From NCBI RefSeq assembly GCF_001039355.2, contig NW_019775521.1:65684-129683 (forward strand): 64,000 nt of DNA, written 5' to 3'. The notes under the pieces were generated by a model, which saw nothing but the letters and a program-made list of their open reading frames with translations, was not told where the DNA came from and did not search any database. Shown in pieces: positions 48,001 through 62,375 of this stretch. Position 1 is the first letter of the stretch. Each line of letters begins with the position of its first letter. The position numbers were made by a program, and so were the translations under genes. Origin of the DNA: Lingula anatina. Lineage: Eukaryota > Brachiopoda > Lingulata > Lingulida > Lingulidae.

Positions 48001-49824
48001 TGATTTTATTTTTTTTTGTTGTGCAGTTAAATTCACTGACTGCAATAACCTTATTAAATAAAAAATAAAAAAATAGCATTTTGTCAGGTATTCAAATTGT
48101 GTACATTGTTTTTATTTGTTTATTTATTTTCAGGCTGAATTTTCTGAGATCAATCTTGCCTCCTATTCAGATGCAGGCACTATGGTCGATATGAGGGTGA
48201 CGAGGAATGGAACAAGAGTAGTTAGGTTAGTTGATGGACACCAAAACTCTAAATGCACTTGTGCTGATTTTCATACCACACTGAGTCAGTGGTGCCTATG
48301 GTAACTTTCATCCCACACTGAGTTAGTGGTGCCTATGGTAACTTTCATCCCACACTGAGATAGTGGTGCCTATGGTAACTTTCATCCCACACTGAGTTAG
48401 TGGTGCCTATGGTAACTTTCATCCCACACTGAGTTAGTGGTGCCTATGGTAACTTTCATCCCACACNNNNNNNNNNNNNNNNNNNNNNNNNNNNNNNNNN
48501 NNNNNNNNNNNNNNNNNNNNNNNNNNNNNNNNNNNNNNNNNNNNNNNNNNNNNNNNNNNNNNNNNNNNNNNNNNNNNNNNNNNNNNNNNNNNNNNNNNNN
48601 NNNNNNNNNNNNNNNNNNNNNNNNNNNNNNNNNNNNNNNNNNNNNNNNNNNNNNNNNNNNNNNNNNNNNNNNNNNNNNNNNNNNNNNNNNNNNNNNNNNN
48701 NNNNNNNNNNNNNNNNNNNNNNNNNNNNNNNNNNNNNNNNNNNNNNNNNNNNNNNNNNNNNNNNNNNNNNNNNNNNNNNNNNNNNNNNNNNNNNNNNNNN
48801 NNNNNNNNNNNNNNNNNNNNNNNNNNNNNNNNNNNNNNNNNNNNNNNNNNNNNNNNNNNNNNNNNNNNNNNNNNNNNNNNNNNNNNNNNNNNNNNNNNNN
48901 NNNNNNNNNNNNNNNNNNNNNNNNNNCCACACTGAGTTAGTGGTTCCTATGGTAACTTTCATACCACACTAAGTTAGTGGTTCCTATGGTAACTTTCATC
49001 CCACACTGAGTTAGTGGTTCCTATGGTAACTTTCATACCACACTGAGTTAGTGGTGCCTATCGTAACATTAATACATCACTGAGTTAGTGGTTCCTATGG
49101 TAATTTTCATACCAACCTGAGTTAATTAGCAGTTCCTATGGTAACTTTCATACTTTCAGTTTCATAATATACCATGTATGTATAACAGCAAACTTAATAA
49201 TATATTAGATTATACACCACTGATCAAGTTGGACAAAAGAATTTCAGACGTTTATTTATTTATATGGAACTCTTTACTCTAGGTCTTTCAAACCAGACTT
49301 TGTATTAATACGACAGCATGTTCGTGATGCTAATGAAGACTGGAGAAACCTGATTATAGGTCTTCACTACGGTGGGATTCCCAGTGTCAACTCTCTACAC
49401 TCACTGTACAACTTCCTAGACAAGCCATGGGTGGTGAGATATATATAGTGATATACAATTGAAATATTTAGAAATAGAAATTTTAGTGGAAAATTACAGT
49501 AATTGTAATGAGTAATTAAGCGCATTTTATAGAGAGTAATATTGGTAATATTATATCTAGATTCTCATTTTGCTCTTCAGCTTTTCCTTTTCAAAAATAT
49601 ACAACTTTTCAGTCAAGTAATCCTTAAACTTGATAGATTGGAATGATTTTGATATTTGCTGCTTGAGATTAAGATGCATGATTATTTTGCACATTAACCT
49701 GATATTTAAGTCCACTTTCAACAACATATTTCAGTTTGCCCAACTCATCCAGTTGCAACGTCGCATTGGCAAAGAACGTTTCCCTCTGATTGACCAAGCA
49801 TACTACCCGAACCACCGGGAAATG
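39636..49824 (+). CDS. SYN: Synapsin, exons 1-5 (incomplete; continues beyond the window)
   Basis: Exons 39636-39895, 47020-47077, 47373-47464, 49283-49433 and 49735-49824 join in phase to 217 codons; a second copy of exons 2-3 lies at 47772-47829 and 48134-48225. The N-terminus [16 protein letters not shown] is synapsin domain A, with RRFS at residues 7-10 matching the conserved PKA/CaMK site 1. A short Ser/Pro/Ala-rich linker leads to the ATP-grasp-like domain [69 protein letters not shown] and [17 protein letters not shown]. Synapsins coat synaptic vesicles and tether the reserve pool. The next conserved exon (expected GHAHSG motif) is not found before base 64000. The large intron after exon 5 hosts TIMP on the other strand. 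Start: the second Met (39639) is equally possible. Confidence 0.95.
39896..43396. other. Synapsin intron 1, first part
   Basis: No exon recognised. It contains a (CT)n(CA)n tract at 41656-41711 and (ATTT)n at 42455-42508. Small open frames have no family resemblance. Confidence 0.55.
43397..43553. mobile_element. 157-bp foldback MITE-like element in synapsin intron 1
   Basis: The left arm beginning CAGAAAAGTGGACTAACTAG and the right arm ending CTAGTTAGTCCACTGTTCTG are inverted copies over about 40 bases, including GTCAAATATGG with CCATATTTGAC. The centre is AT-rich and non-coding. Confidence 0.7.
44651..44875. mobile_element. 225-bp inverted-repeat element in synapsin intron 1
   Basis: GGGCGTATTCCCAGAG at the left pairs with CTCTGGGAATGGGGTC at the right, and AGATCGATCTA-containing inner arms also pair. 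Direct TAT copies lie on both sides (44648-44650 and 44876-44878). The first ten bases resemble GGCCGTATTCCCA at 1273 near the SEC13 intron element, so the two may be related. Confidence 0.6.
46511..46767. mobile_element. 257-bp foldback MITE (short form), TAA target duplication
   Basis: It is almost a perfect hairpin: GGCTTCGTTCACATG at the left and CATGTGAACGAAGCC at the right, with the centre CTGGCAGCGCGAGCCAGTTA facing TAACTGGCTCGCGCTGCCAG. TAA flanks both ends (46508-46510 and 46768-46770). Arms match the outer parts of the element at 21359-21869, which carries about 250 extra central bases. TSD and GG ends suggest a PIF/Harbinger-derived MITE. Confidence 0.85.
46802..48312 (+). repeat. 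Duplicated synapsin block with exons 2 and 3; probable assembly duplication
   Basis: 46802-47551 and 47554 to about 48312 align end to end with an offset of 752-761 bases and only scattered differences, such as an extra GGATTAT in the second copy and small poly-T/poly-A length changes. Each copy has exon 2 (58 bp) and exon 3 (92 bp) with identical coding sequence. The copies meet at a single N (47552), and the first ends exactly where the 37-bp minisatellite begins. This pattern suggests two haplotypes placed in series rather than a real duplication. Confidence 0.85.
48263..49160. repeat. 37-bp minisatellite flanking an assembly gap, synapsin intron 3
   Basis: The unit reads approximately CCACACTGAGTTAGTGG then TGCCTATGGTAAC then TTTCATC. 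About five units precede and six follow the 460-base gap (48467-48926). Units after the gap show GGTTCC in place of GGTGCC and become degenerate. Each unit contains TGCCTATGGTAAC, close to an RFX X-box. Confidence 0.9.
48467..48926. other. Assembly gap of 460 N inside the minisatellite
   Basis: Unknown bases with the same repeat unit on both sides, so the gap almost certainly contains more units. True array length is unknown. Confidence 0.99.
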
Positions 49825-52800
49825 GTGAGTAACCTTTGGGTGAGTTTTCCTTTCCTCTTTCTTTAGTTGTTTGTGTTGTCAGCCCACTCAAAGCCATCTT
49901 GTCCAAGTTGTTGGTTTTTTGACCCATGAATTATCAACCCTCATTAGAAATTTTAAGTCCTATTTTTTCTTGGCAGTTTACACTTTAAGTGGCCCCAGAC
50001 ACCTGGTTGTAAAGTCTGACATTTTTATACACCCCAAAATCATGTCTAAGTCGAAATGCCCTAAGAGATTACAAATATTAACATCATCTCATTATGCAGG
50101 ACATTTCAGCTGTTCTGCAAGTTCTCTCTATATGTATTGAATAGTCCATTCGTATTGATTACACATAATTACAACTTTCATACCCATCAGTTGGTTGGAT
50201 TGGACGACATACAGTTATATCTTCCACAAGATGGAAGTCATCAGACAGGCACTTATGCCAGTAGTAATTTTTATTAAATGACAAGAAACATGTTGAAACA
50301 AATTTGGATAAATATAATTATTTGATGGGACTGCATGGGAAAGAAATGCAGTGGCAATACGGATGCAGTATAAAAATTAGTTTTAGAAACTTCCATCCTT
50401 ATGCTATAGGATACCTTTGTGTTGGCTATTCATATGGTGCGTCATATTGAAAGGGAGAATTTGAAACAGTTTCTGTAGTATCAGTGAGGCATTTCCATGT
50501 AGTATTGAAAATTGGCATGCAGCTTACATATCAGCATTCTCAATTAATACACCATTAGTAAATCCCATGGGAATGTATTGCTTTTAAAGAACCATCTGCT
50601 GGAAAAGAAAACATAAAAAGAAAAGTCAAATCTCTTTCCTGTGTTACAGTCATATTTAAGAGGAACATTTAGCAAAGCAGTAAATGGAATAGCCCCATGA
50701 TTCAGCACCAGCTCATCACATAATTCGCCTTCATTTCATTCAATTATCAAGAAATATTATGGACTCTGTCAGTGCTATTGAAATATTTAGTGAGGACGCT
50801 CATCACATTCTCTCCAAATTGATTTTAAATCATGCTCTTATTTGCAACATACAATTTCACTTATGGCCTTACAGGCAGAGATATTGACCTTGGTAAAGTA
50901 AAAATGGTATTTTCTCCAGTTTCTGTTGTGCATGTATGTCTTTTTGAATTAACCAAGAATTCTACAGGTACATTCCTTGGGGGACTTGGTTAGTAAAAAC
51001 TTATATTTCAGTAGTTCGTGATACAAGGGGACAATTTGTCAAGTCAGAAACAAGAAAATATTGAGGTTCTTAATTATTTGAATTATTTATTTAATCACAG
51101 AACATTTGCCTGAGGCCCACAGGCTTGGAGCTAAACTTGATTTTTAAGGGACATCAGCTCATGAAGTCTCCAGATTAGTCCACAACACTACAGATCCCCC
51201 GACTTCAGGTGCTATAATGAAATAATAATCGTCATGAGAAATACGTAATTCATGATAGATATACAGCTTTTAAAGCTTCTATTACCTTGTTTATTTTTGA
51301 TAAAATGAATGTTCAAATTGTATGTTATAATTCCTGGACAGTGGGTTTCTTTCTAGGATTTGTAAACATTAACTGATAAATTCAAAAGAAAAATCCATCT
51401 CGGCATGCAGTGCAAATTACAGGGGAACAATGGCAAAGAAACTTTTAGTTCTCTGAATAGTTGAATAAATGAAGATAAAAAAAGGTATTCTGGTCGATGA
51501 CTGTTATGTTCCTAGCAATTTCTTTTCCTGTTTCCCAAGAGAAATCTTAGTTATAGGTTCTGTTATGCTGAGATGGGGTGTAATCAATATTGCTATAGTA
51601 CTACACCCAGCAAATACTATATAGCATTGATTTTAGACAGCTACAGATATGATGAAAAAATCAGATGTGCTTGCTTAAAATGAATACCATGTTCAAATAA
51701 AAGATGGACCTTCAGTAACTAGTGCCTTTCTTTACACTTTTTGAACATCAGAATTCCCCAAGTCCAATATCAGAATAAGAGAAGGCCCAAATATCAAAAT
51801 TATTATGTTTATAGCCTAAAATGTTATCCACAACTATTGTCCTCCAATGTCAATTCATCCTTTTCTTGAAAACGGTTTTCCAACTTATTGCTAAGATTTT
51901 TTTTCATTATTTGGAGAAGGTGGCTATTGTAGTGGAGACAGTCTCTCCGTGGTTTATGTTGTGTGAATGTGCTGTCTTGAGAATTTATTTTTTTTTACTT
52001 GAATTTTGTGGTTTCTTTTCTGAATCACTATTCTTTTAGCCAGTGATTCTGAAAATGTTGACATTTATTAGGTGAGGAACAAGAATGCTTATCAAGGTAT
52101 GAACATAGGAGACCTTTATTCCCATTGTCTTTGAAAGGTTAAAATTATTGAAAGGTGGTCTGATGGCACTATTTTTTCCAATATCCAGGCATTTGTTAGA
52201 ACAGACCTTTAGACCCTTTTCACGTTGATTGGTAGTTCAGTTTTAACAAGGGTAGGGAGGGTGATGGTTCCTTGTACAACGCAATGTATAGTAACAGTGC
52301 CTATCGAAATTTATTCTGTGAATCAACTCAGTCAAGTTAAAGGGCTTCCCTCAGTCGACTCTTTTATGAGATAAACAAGCCATATTAAGTTCCTAGTCTG
52401 CTTAACTGGAGTGGAACAGAAAAACTGTACCGCTTCTTGTGAAAAGGGTCTTAGCTAGACAGCACATTCATATGTGTAGCTTTATGTGTGAGTTCAGTTG
52501 CAGGACTTAATAACATGATGTATTTGTCATGAAGCAAATAATGCAAATGCAGGAAATTCTGGCGACAATTTATTGATACAAAGTTAGGCCTTGTGGTTAG
52601 TAAATATTGCTGCTATGAAGTTTCATGTAAAACATATATAAACCGCAAATCTTTGTTTGCAAATCACATCAGCCAAAAAACATTCAGTTTATGTGATCAG
52701 ATGATAAAAATTATATTCCTTAGTACCAAAATGGACCAATTAAATTATATTTTATTTTGATAAGTGCTTCTTATGCTGGTTTTATTAAGCTGAAAAATAA

Positions 52801-55800
52801 CAAAATTTTTGCCTCTGTTTATCAAAATTTGTCTGTTACCAGTGCTTTATAAAACTGACATATAAGAACCATATGGCAGTTTTATAGAAGTCTTGCTTCA
52901 TGACACATATTTTAAATAGACACATTTTTCTCTATTTTCTTCATCTTGTTTGTATTCTTTTCCTGGTACAGTCTGGTACCATTTTCCCCTTCCAAGTTGC
53001 TGTAGATAGTCAAACCAGAGAGGTAATGTTTATTTTATACTAATCATTATAACAAGCTGTGATAACTTCAATCTTATTAAATGGGAATATCTATTTCAGG
53101 TGACTTTTATGACCTGTTGTTATCTTTTAAATAGCACCAGTCGCACAATGTACTAAAAATAAAAGTTTACCAAGGATGCAAAGAATATACAGTATTTGCT
53201 GAGTGCTGCTAAGCTTCTGCTTTTTTTTTTTATTTTTTTGAGAAAATGGAGCAAGCATTGATAGCTCTTTTACAACATGACTATTTGCAATGATGCTCGA
53301 CTACGAGAACCTTAATGAATCATTAACTGCACATAGAAAGTCATTAATAACTGATTTTTTCTGCCTCGAAATTGGATTATTACAACATACTTTCTGTTAT
53401 CATGCACAAATGCCTAAAATCTAGACAAAATGACATGGCACATGCAATATGATGTTTAATAGAAATCACTAGCAGGTTCCTGGAATTAAATCAAGTATCT
53501 ATAATTGAATGGTGCAAACCAACCATATTATCTGGTAATTGATCATTTTACACTGTATACTGACTGCTGATATACAGGGTTCACTTGTCCTGAATTGTAC
53601 TCTGGGCTTGAGTAAAGTTACACTGTGGCAATGATTTAGCCACAAATGTAGGTGTACATAGGGCAAATGCACAGCAAGTCTATAGGCAGCATATCATATT
53701 GTGAAACAAAACTCTTTGAAATGTCCAGAAGTTTGAAAGGAAATATGTATGTGAGCAGTATTTAATCAGAAGAAGACACGTAAAATGCAACACTATCTGT
53801 CTAATTTGTGCCAGTGTAAACAGGCCCCACTCTCATTCACGTTAGGCTCACAGAATCCATCTCATAACTATCCCATATTTCACTCCAACTTTCATCGCAA
53901 TTTATGTATAATTTCCTGATATACGTCAAACAACCCAAGCGTTTATCAGTTTTGATTCTGGTAAAGTAGAGTTTGATGATGCTGTATATGTATTTATAGC
54001 ACCACTAGAAAAAAAAATAGAAGATTAGGGTATTGATTTGGATTCAGACCATAACCCATTAGATGGCATATCTAAATGTGTTATGGTGTAATGTCTGGGT
54101 GAGATATTTTTGTACCAAAATAAAAAAATCATTGGGCCCATTCACACTAATTCTGAAGCTATGATGGGGTTGTAGCAATCAGCTGATATTGAAACCGTAT
54201 CCGATCCAGTGTGAGTGACATCACCATGCATGCAGTCAGTGAGAGTGATCTGGCAGTCGTTATCATATAAATGTGCCCACTTCTGCCCAGCTTCAGTCCT
54301 TGTAACCAGGGATGGTCTTCTCAATCTGCATACAAACTAGTCATTAATGACTTTTTGATATATAATTGTAGTTTCAGGGTCGTATTAGAAAGGACTTGAT
54401 TAGCAGTGTTTAAGCTCCCTTCCTAATTGGAAATTTTATAAAAGACAACTTTATTATTTTGTGCTACTCTGTTTTGACTACCAGTGGTGATAAGGGCTGA
54501 TTTTAAAACATTTAAACGTCTCAGTGCAGGCTGACTTTTTCTGGACCAATTATTTGTGAAATGGTCTTAGGCTGTTACATGTACTGTTGGCCATGTATGT
54601 TAAGCTGTCTGGGCCAAGATCCTAAGACTAATGTCAATTCATAAGACAGGCATTTTTAAAATTTGAAATTGATGTAACATTCCGTGTCCCATTATAGAAA
54701 CAGTTGTGATGTCTGGGATACCTATAAAATGTCGTTGCTAGCACTTTTGCTTTTTTTAAAGGCTTAATTTAGTATAAGATTTTGGTTTTTATGAAATAGA
54801 CTTTAAAATTTAAAGCAGGATTTCCTGAGATTTTCCAAGAGCTTATTGATGTTTTTTTTTATTTTTCCATCATGGAAGTTGGGTTTGAAAATCAATAATC
54901 ATAGATTTCACCACTAACTGCTGAGGCATATTGCCCTTTTTGAGGAGTAAGTGTTTTTCACAGATTCTTAATCAACTCTTAAGTGTCTTTTCTGGGAGCA
55001 TCTTACCAATTCTAGTATTTCGTTTAGAGCTCTATTGATTTACCGTTGGAAGGGGCAAATTTGGTCTTTATGTGGTTTCATGTTTCCAGGAAAAAAGGTA
55101 TTTAACTAGTTCATTTACTAAATTATATAAATTCTACTCAAAGATATATCCACATTGCTGAGAGTTGGAAGGTCTTATCCTTTTGTAATCAAACTAAATA
55201 AAAGACAAAACATTTATTACATTAAAGTTTTCTATTATATATGTATTGTTACTTTCAAAAGACAGACGAATTTCCAGTTTTCAAGCAGTTTTATTTATAG
55301 AAAAATAGTGAAATAGTGTTAAATTATGTACACAGTCATACTTATCATGCCATTTATCACACCCTCTTTCTAGACACTTTCAAGATAATTATAAACCTCA
55401 TTTACTCTTAACACACAATGCAAAAAAAGTAAACCATTTTTAGTCATGTTGACATAACAATAAATGATAAGTTCACAGGAAATGGTGGCACTGCAAAGCA
55501 GAAATACTGGCAATATTCTGATTTTAGTTTCAGATGAAGAGTTGAGATATATTTGTTTCTGATAAATTTGTTTTTTAAACTTATTTTATCTGTTGGAAAT
55601 ATTTGAAATATTTTCAGTACCGTCATTTAATCAGCATTGCCCTTTTGTGATTTGTTTTAAATATATACATTGCTGACGGTAAGATAATGTTCAATTTCTA
55701 TATAATAATTATAATTATAAATAGGCACATTATAATAACCTGAATGTTTTAATATTTTTGTGTGCTTTAACTGAAATATATAGAAAAGATTGTCAGGATC

Positions 55801-56954
55801 AGAGATGTGCATTCACACCAGAAATATTTTCCTGTATCTCTCATAAATTTATAGACCTCTTCATTTGTCATACTGATAACCTTTCATCACATCACTTGCA
55901 ATCGAGCAATCTCAAAATTAAAACAATACTTTTTTTACAACTACAAGTATATGACTCCTTTACAGACATAAGCAATTTTACAGTCATTGGCTGCTGTTTC
56001 TTTAATTACCTCAAAAAAAAATTGGTTGTTTTGGGCACCAAAGAACAGACATTGTTGTAAATGTGCACCCTGTCACTTACAGAGACAAATATAGTCATAT
56101 ACTCTACGTACACAAAGACGACACTGAACAATGCCTTAAAGCAGTTTCAAGAACATATCAAATCTAAAATCTTCTCTACGTGTTTACTTCAGGAAGTAAA
56201 CTCTTAATTGCAATCCATCACCTGTACTCCCACAAACATGCAATTGTAATCACTGCCAAAATGAAGAAAATCTACAGGATTGTGAAGTAGGAATTTAGGG
56301 CGTTGCAATCAAGCCTCTAATTCTTGAAGCGAAAAATTAAAACTATTTTTGAGATAATTCTTCTAAACACCACACTTAAAATGCGGTTAATCCTCTAAAC
56401 AGTTTCTGCTTCAAGCACTTCTGAATGTATTAAATAATGCATGGCTGCATGCTGTAATTCGTATATACATGCACAGCCATCACATGTGCTGGTCCAATTG
56501 ATTATGGTTATAATACGTTCTGCACATCCATTTGTGCCAGTATTTACATGATGGAGGCAGGACAGTCAAAGATCAATTTTCTTTGCCTTAAAGTTACTAT
56601 TCCCAAACCACAGCTGTCTTCAGGACATCACTTGAAGTACATTCAAAGGGCCTTCACTATTGTCTCTGGTTGTCCTAGCTTTCTCCCAGTATGTTTGCAC
56701 AAAAATGTGGTGGCTCTTTGTTGGTTTAAGAAAACTGGCATCAAAATAATTTTATTTCTCTTTACATTAATATCATTTTTCAATTTTGAAAAATAAAGAT
56801 CTGCCTTCTTTAAAATACAATGTATCTACCAGTTGTATTTTCTGATGCTCGCTTTGCTTGTTTCTACATCAGATGTTGTTTTCCACTGATCATATCTATG
56901 TGATAAGATCATTTTGCTGCCGCCATCTTGGTTATGTTCCCACAATATCAGTTT
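49825..56954. other. Synapsin intron 5, part between exon 5 and TIMP
   Basis: AT-rich with few repeats. Apart from the candidate exon at 52972-53022 I recognise no exon. The part from about 55290 rightward may be TIMP 3' UTR on the minus strand; a minus-strand AATAAA is at 55291-55296 on the plus coordinate. Confidence 0.5.
52972..53022 (+). CDS. Candidate cassette exon of synapsin (17 codons)
   Basis: A strong polypyrimidine tract and acceptor (TTTTCCTGGTACAG) precede 51 open bases and a donor (GAG|GTAATG). The phase fits a direct join to exon 5. The reading SGTIFPFQVAVDSQTRE aligns loosely at its start with the expected next synapsin segment (S-x-T-x-aromatic-P-x-x-V) but lacks the following GHAHSG block. 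It could be an alternative exon, a decayed exon or chance. Confidence 0.35.
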
Positions 56955-59024
56955 TTATGGTTCCTGTCGTGCTCTCTTCCTGTTCTTCTCTTTACATTCC
57001 TTCAGAAGTTTGCCAGAGCTCCATTTGCAGTTGCCGTCTGCTCTCTGCTCACAGACAGAGCTGGTTGCATAGCAACTGTTGTGGCTGTCATGCCAACGCC
57101 AAACACAGGTGGAGTTATCAGATGGACATACTCCGTCTCCACGGCGTATACATGTCTCAACCTACAGAAAAACATAATAATCCAGAAGTTAAAGATTGAT
57201 TTCTATGCAGTCTTAAAAAGTTAAAGTGGAATGCTTTGACACATGTAATATGGTACCACAAAAAATTAAGAGTTTAACAAGGAATAAGTACAGTTGAGCT
57301 CAGAAAGAATAGGACGTTACCAAAACTAACACTTCTTAACCACTTAACTGGTTAATTTTTATAATGCTGCCCCGCTTTTATGAATAGATTGTGTTACTTG
57401 AACATACTGCATTTTTGCACAATCACTGTGTTATCAACAGACAATAGTTTGGTAATTCATTATGCCTGATATCACAATATTGTGTACAGGAATGGATTGT
57501 AAATGCAGATCTCTATTACCTTGCACTGGCAGTTCTTTTTGTAAAGATGGCTGACTCCTTTCCTCTGCTTTTGTGGGATTCGTGTCCACTCGCCCACCCA
57601 ACCACAAACACTGATGTGTGCACGGCCGTCGTGCATGTATCCTGTGGGAGAATGAAATGTACATAGTTATTTGAAAGATTTGGTTGATATTTACTTGTTT
57701 ATTTTCTTTTTATTATTATTATTATTATTGTAATTGTTACAAAATTCAGGATTTAAGAGAAAGAGAGAGAGAATTGTCTGAAACTAAAATATTCTAAAAT
57801 ACCATATCGTTGATGACAGAAAACCAAGCAATGTTTTCAATGCACTTCTCATTACATCTTCAGTTCATCTGATATTTCCTGTTGTTAATTGTCAGCTAGG
57901 TTGGCACATAATTCAATGCAAGAACCTCAAGTGTATTGTACAGATGTGGTTACGTAGTTACCCAATAACATAAATGATGCAAGAAACTGGTTGTGATGCT
58001 GATACTTTGAGCTGTAGTCTGAACCAAGATTGCCACAAAGTTGTGGGTTTATTTGCCACTGCTTGATGTCACTGTCCTGATTATCTAACTAGATTATTGC
58101 TGTCATTGCTACAGTTGAGAATTGAAAGGTAGCACATAGTGGAGAAGCTTAATGCCTCAGTTGAGATCACCTGATGCAATGGAGGAGACTGGAAGTTAAG
58201 GGGGGGGGGTACTTTTCACATTGAGCAGTGCTCTTATAACTAGACTGGTCCAATTTGACAGGTCATTGACAAGTTCTTTCACTTCAGGGAGTTTTACTGC
58301 CTTTCACAAATTCTCTCCCAATTGCTTCTTATTAATTGGCTATGTTGAGTGCTGAGCTCTGTTCAAGTGATTCTCTTATGTTATAACCAGGCATATAATT
58401 TTATTGCCTTTCACTAAGTCTCCACAAGTTGCTTCCTATTAATTGGCCATGTTGAGTGCTGAGCTCTGTTCGGATGATTCACTTATGTTATAACCAGGTT
58501 AATAAGTTGTCAATCTCTCAAGTGTTCAGGTAAATGTACCCCTGGGTGTGAGAGAGGGATATCCACCTGTACTCACTCACCTGTTAGGAGATACTTGGTA
58601 TTGTTTTCAAGGTGCACACCACACATGGCATCACTGGGGTTGGTGTAGATCTTGTTCTTGTGGAGGGTGGCGTTCTTAAACTTATCATTTTGCTAAAATA
58701 AAGGAAAAATAGACTCCTTTTTAACAAACATAGTGAGTAGATGGGAAAATTTGACTGTCTCCATATATCATTTATATATCTACTTGAGCCAGAACAAGTT
58801 AATTTGAGTAAATTTAAAACCAATGTAAATGTAATTAAGAGTATATTTCAAATAACAAAGTAAATTAAAACTAGATGGCTAAGCTCATTTTACCTTGAAA
58901 ATTCTATTTATCCGAATATGGTACACTTTCTGGTATGCCCGTCTCCATGTAACATTCTTGCCGTTCTCCATGATGATTGATTTTCTGTACAGGATTTCAC
59001 TCCCCTTCACCTTGGCTCTCATTA
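56955..59024 (-). CDS. TIMP: TIMP, tissue inhibitor of metalloproteinases (3' four exons; N-terminal exon not found)
   Basis: Four minus-strand exons, 58894-59024, 58581-58692, 57520-57641 and 56955-57161, join in phase and end at TAA. The N-terminal OB-fold reads MRAKVKGSEILYRKS, YQKVYHIRINRIFK, NPSDAMCGVHLENNTKYLLTG and HDGRAHISVCGWVGEW, then HLYKKNCQCK closes the inhibitory domain. The last exon encodes the cysteine-rich C-terminal domain (CVWRWHDSHNSCYATSSVCE, CKWSSG), so this is a two-domain TIMP. TIMPs are secreted and chelate the metalloproteinase zinc through an N-terminal Cys. The exon with the signal peptide and Cys-X-Cys start was not found between 59025 and 64000. A basic tail (KEKNRKRARQEP) could bind heparan sulfate; this is inference. 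The gene lies antisense in a synapsin intron. Confidence 0.93.
58292..58505. repeat. Tandem duplication of a ~107-bp unit in a TIMP intron
   Basis: Copies starting at 58292 and 58399 share TATGTTATAACCAGG and GTTGAGTGCTGAGCTCTGTT, with scattered differences elsewhere. It lies between TIMP exons 57520-57641 and 58581-58692. Confidence 0.85.
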
Positions 59025-61944
<2,920 letters not shown>

Positions 61945-62375
61945 AGCCCCCTTGCAGAGATGTTGCAGAATCTTGCCTAGGCATCAAAGTAAGTGAATAA
62001 TTAACAAAGCACCACACCATACAGACAAACTCTGAGGCCTTTTGTGAAGATGTTGGCTGCAGCATCCTTGCAGCTGAGTTCATTTAGAAAAACTCCAAAA
62101 CATGCATCAACAAGATCAGCTTTGTCCTTGCAAGACCAGCCTCCAATTCAGCATCAAAGCTTTCAAGTTAATCAGCAAAACTCTAAAACATGCATCTAAG
62201 CACCAGCATAACCCTAGTTTCATCCTTGACAAGACTGTTTTCTGCTTTAGCATCTGAGCAGCTGTATTAATTAACACTGCTCTTAAAAACACGCGTACCA
62301 AAGCCCCTTGCAAAGATGCTGGCTGCAGCATCAAAGCGCAGCTAGATTGATTAACAAATCTCCAAAACATACATC
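61945..62375. repeat. Degenerate tandem repeat, ~100-bp units
   Basis: About four diverged units carry recurrent phrases in order: CTTGCA(A/G)AGATG, GGCTGCAGCATC, CATCAAAG, ATTAACAAA or TTAATCAGCAAA, and CTCCAAAACAT(G/A)CATC. The open frame crossing it on the minus strand is a product of the repetition, not a gene. Confidence 0.6.

Noticed and set aside
48397-48962. Long open frames on both strands
   Set aside because: They exist only because the N-gap has no stop codons.
56858-57224. Plus-strand frames of about 100 residues
   Set aside because: Antisense to the last TIMP exon, which explains the open frame.
62116-62370. 84-residue minus-strand frame
   Set aside because: Falls wholly in a degenerate tandem repeat and repeats its own phrases.
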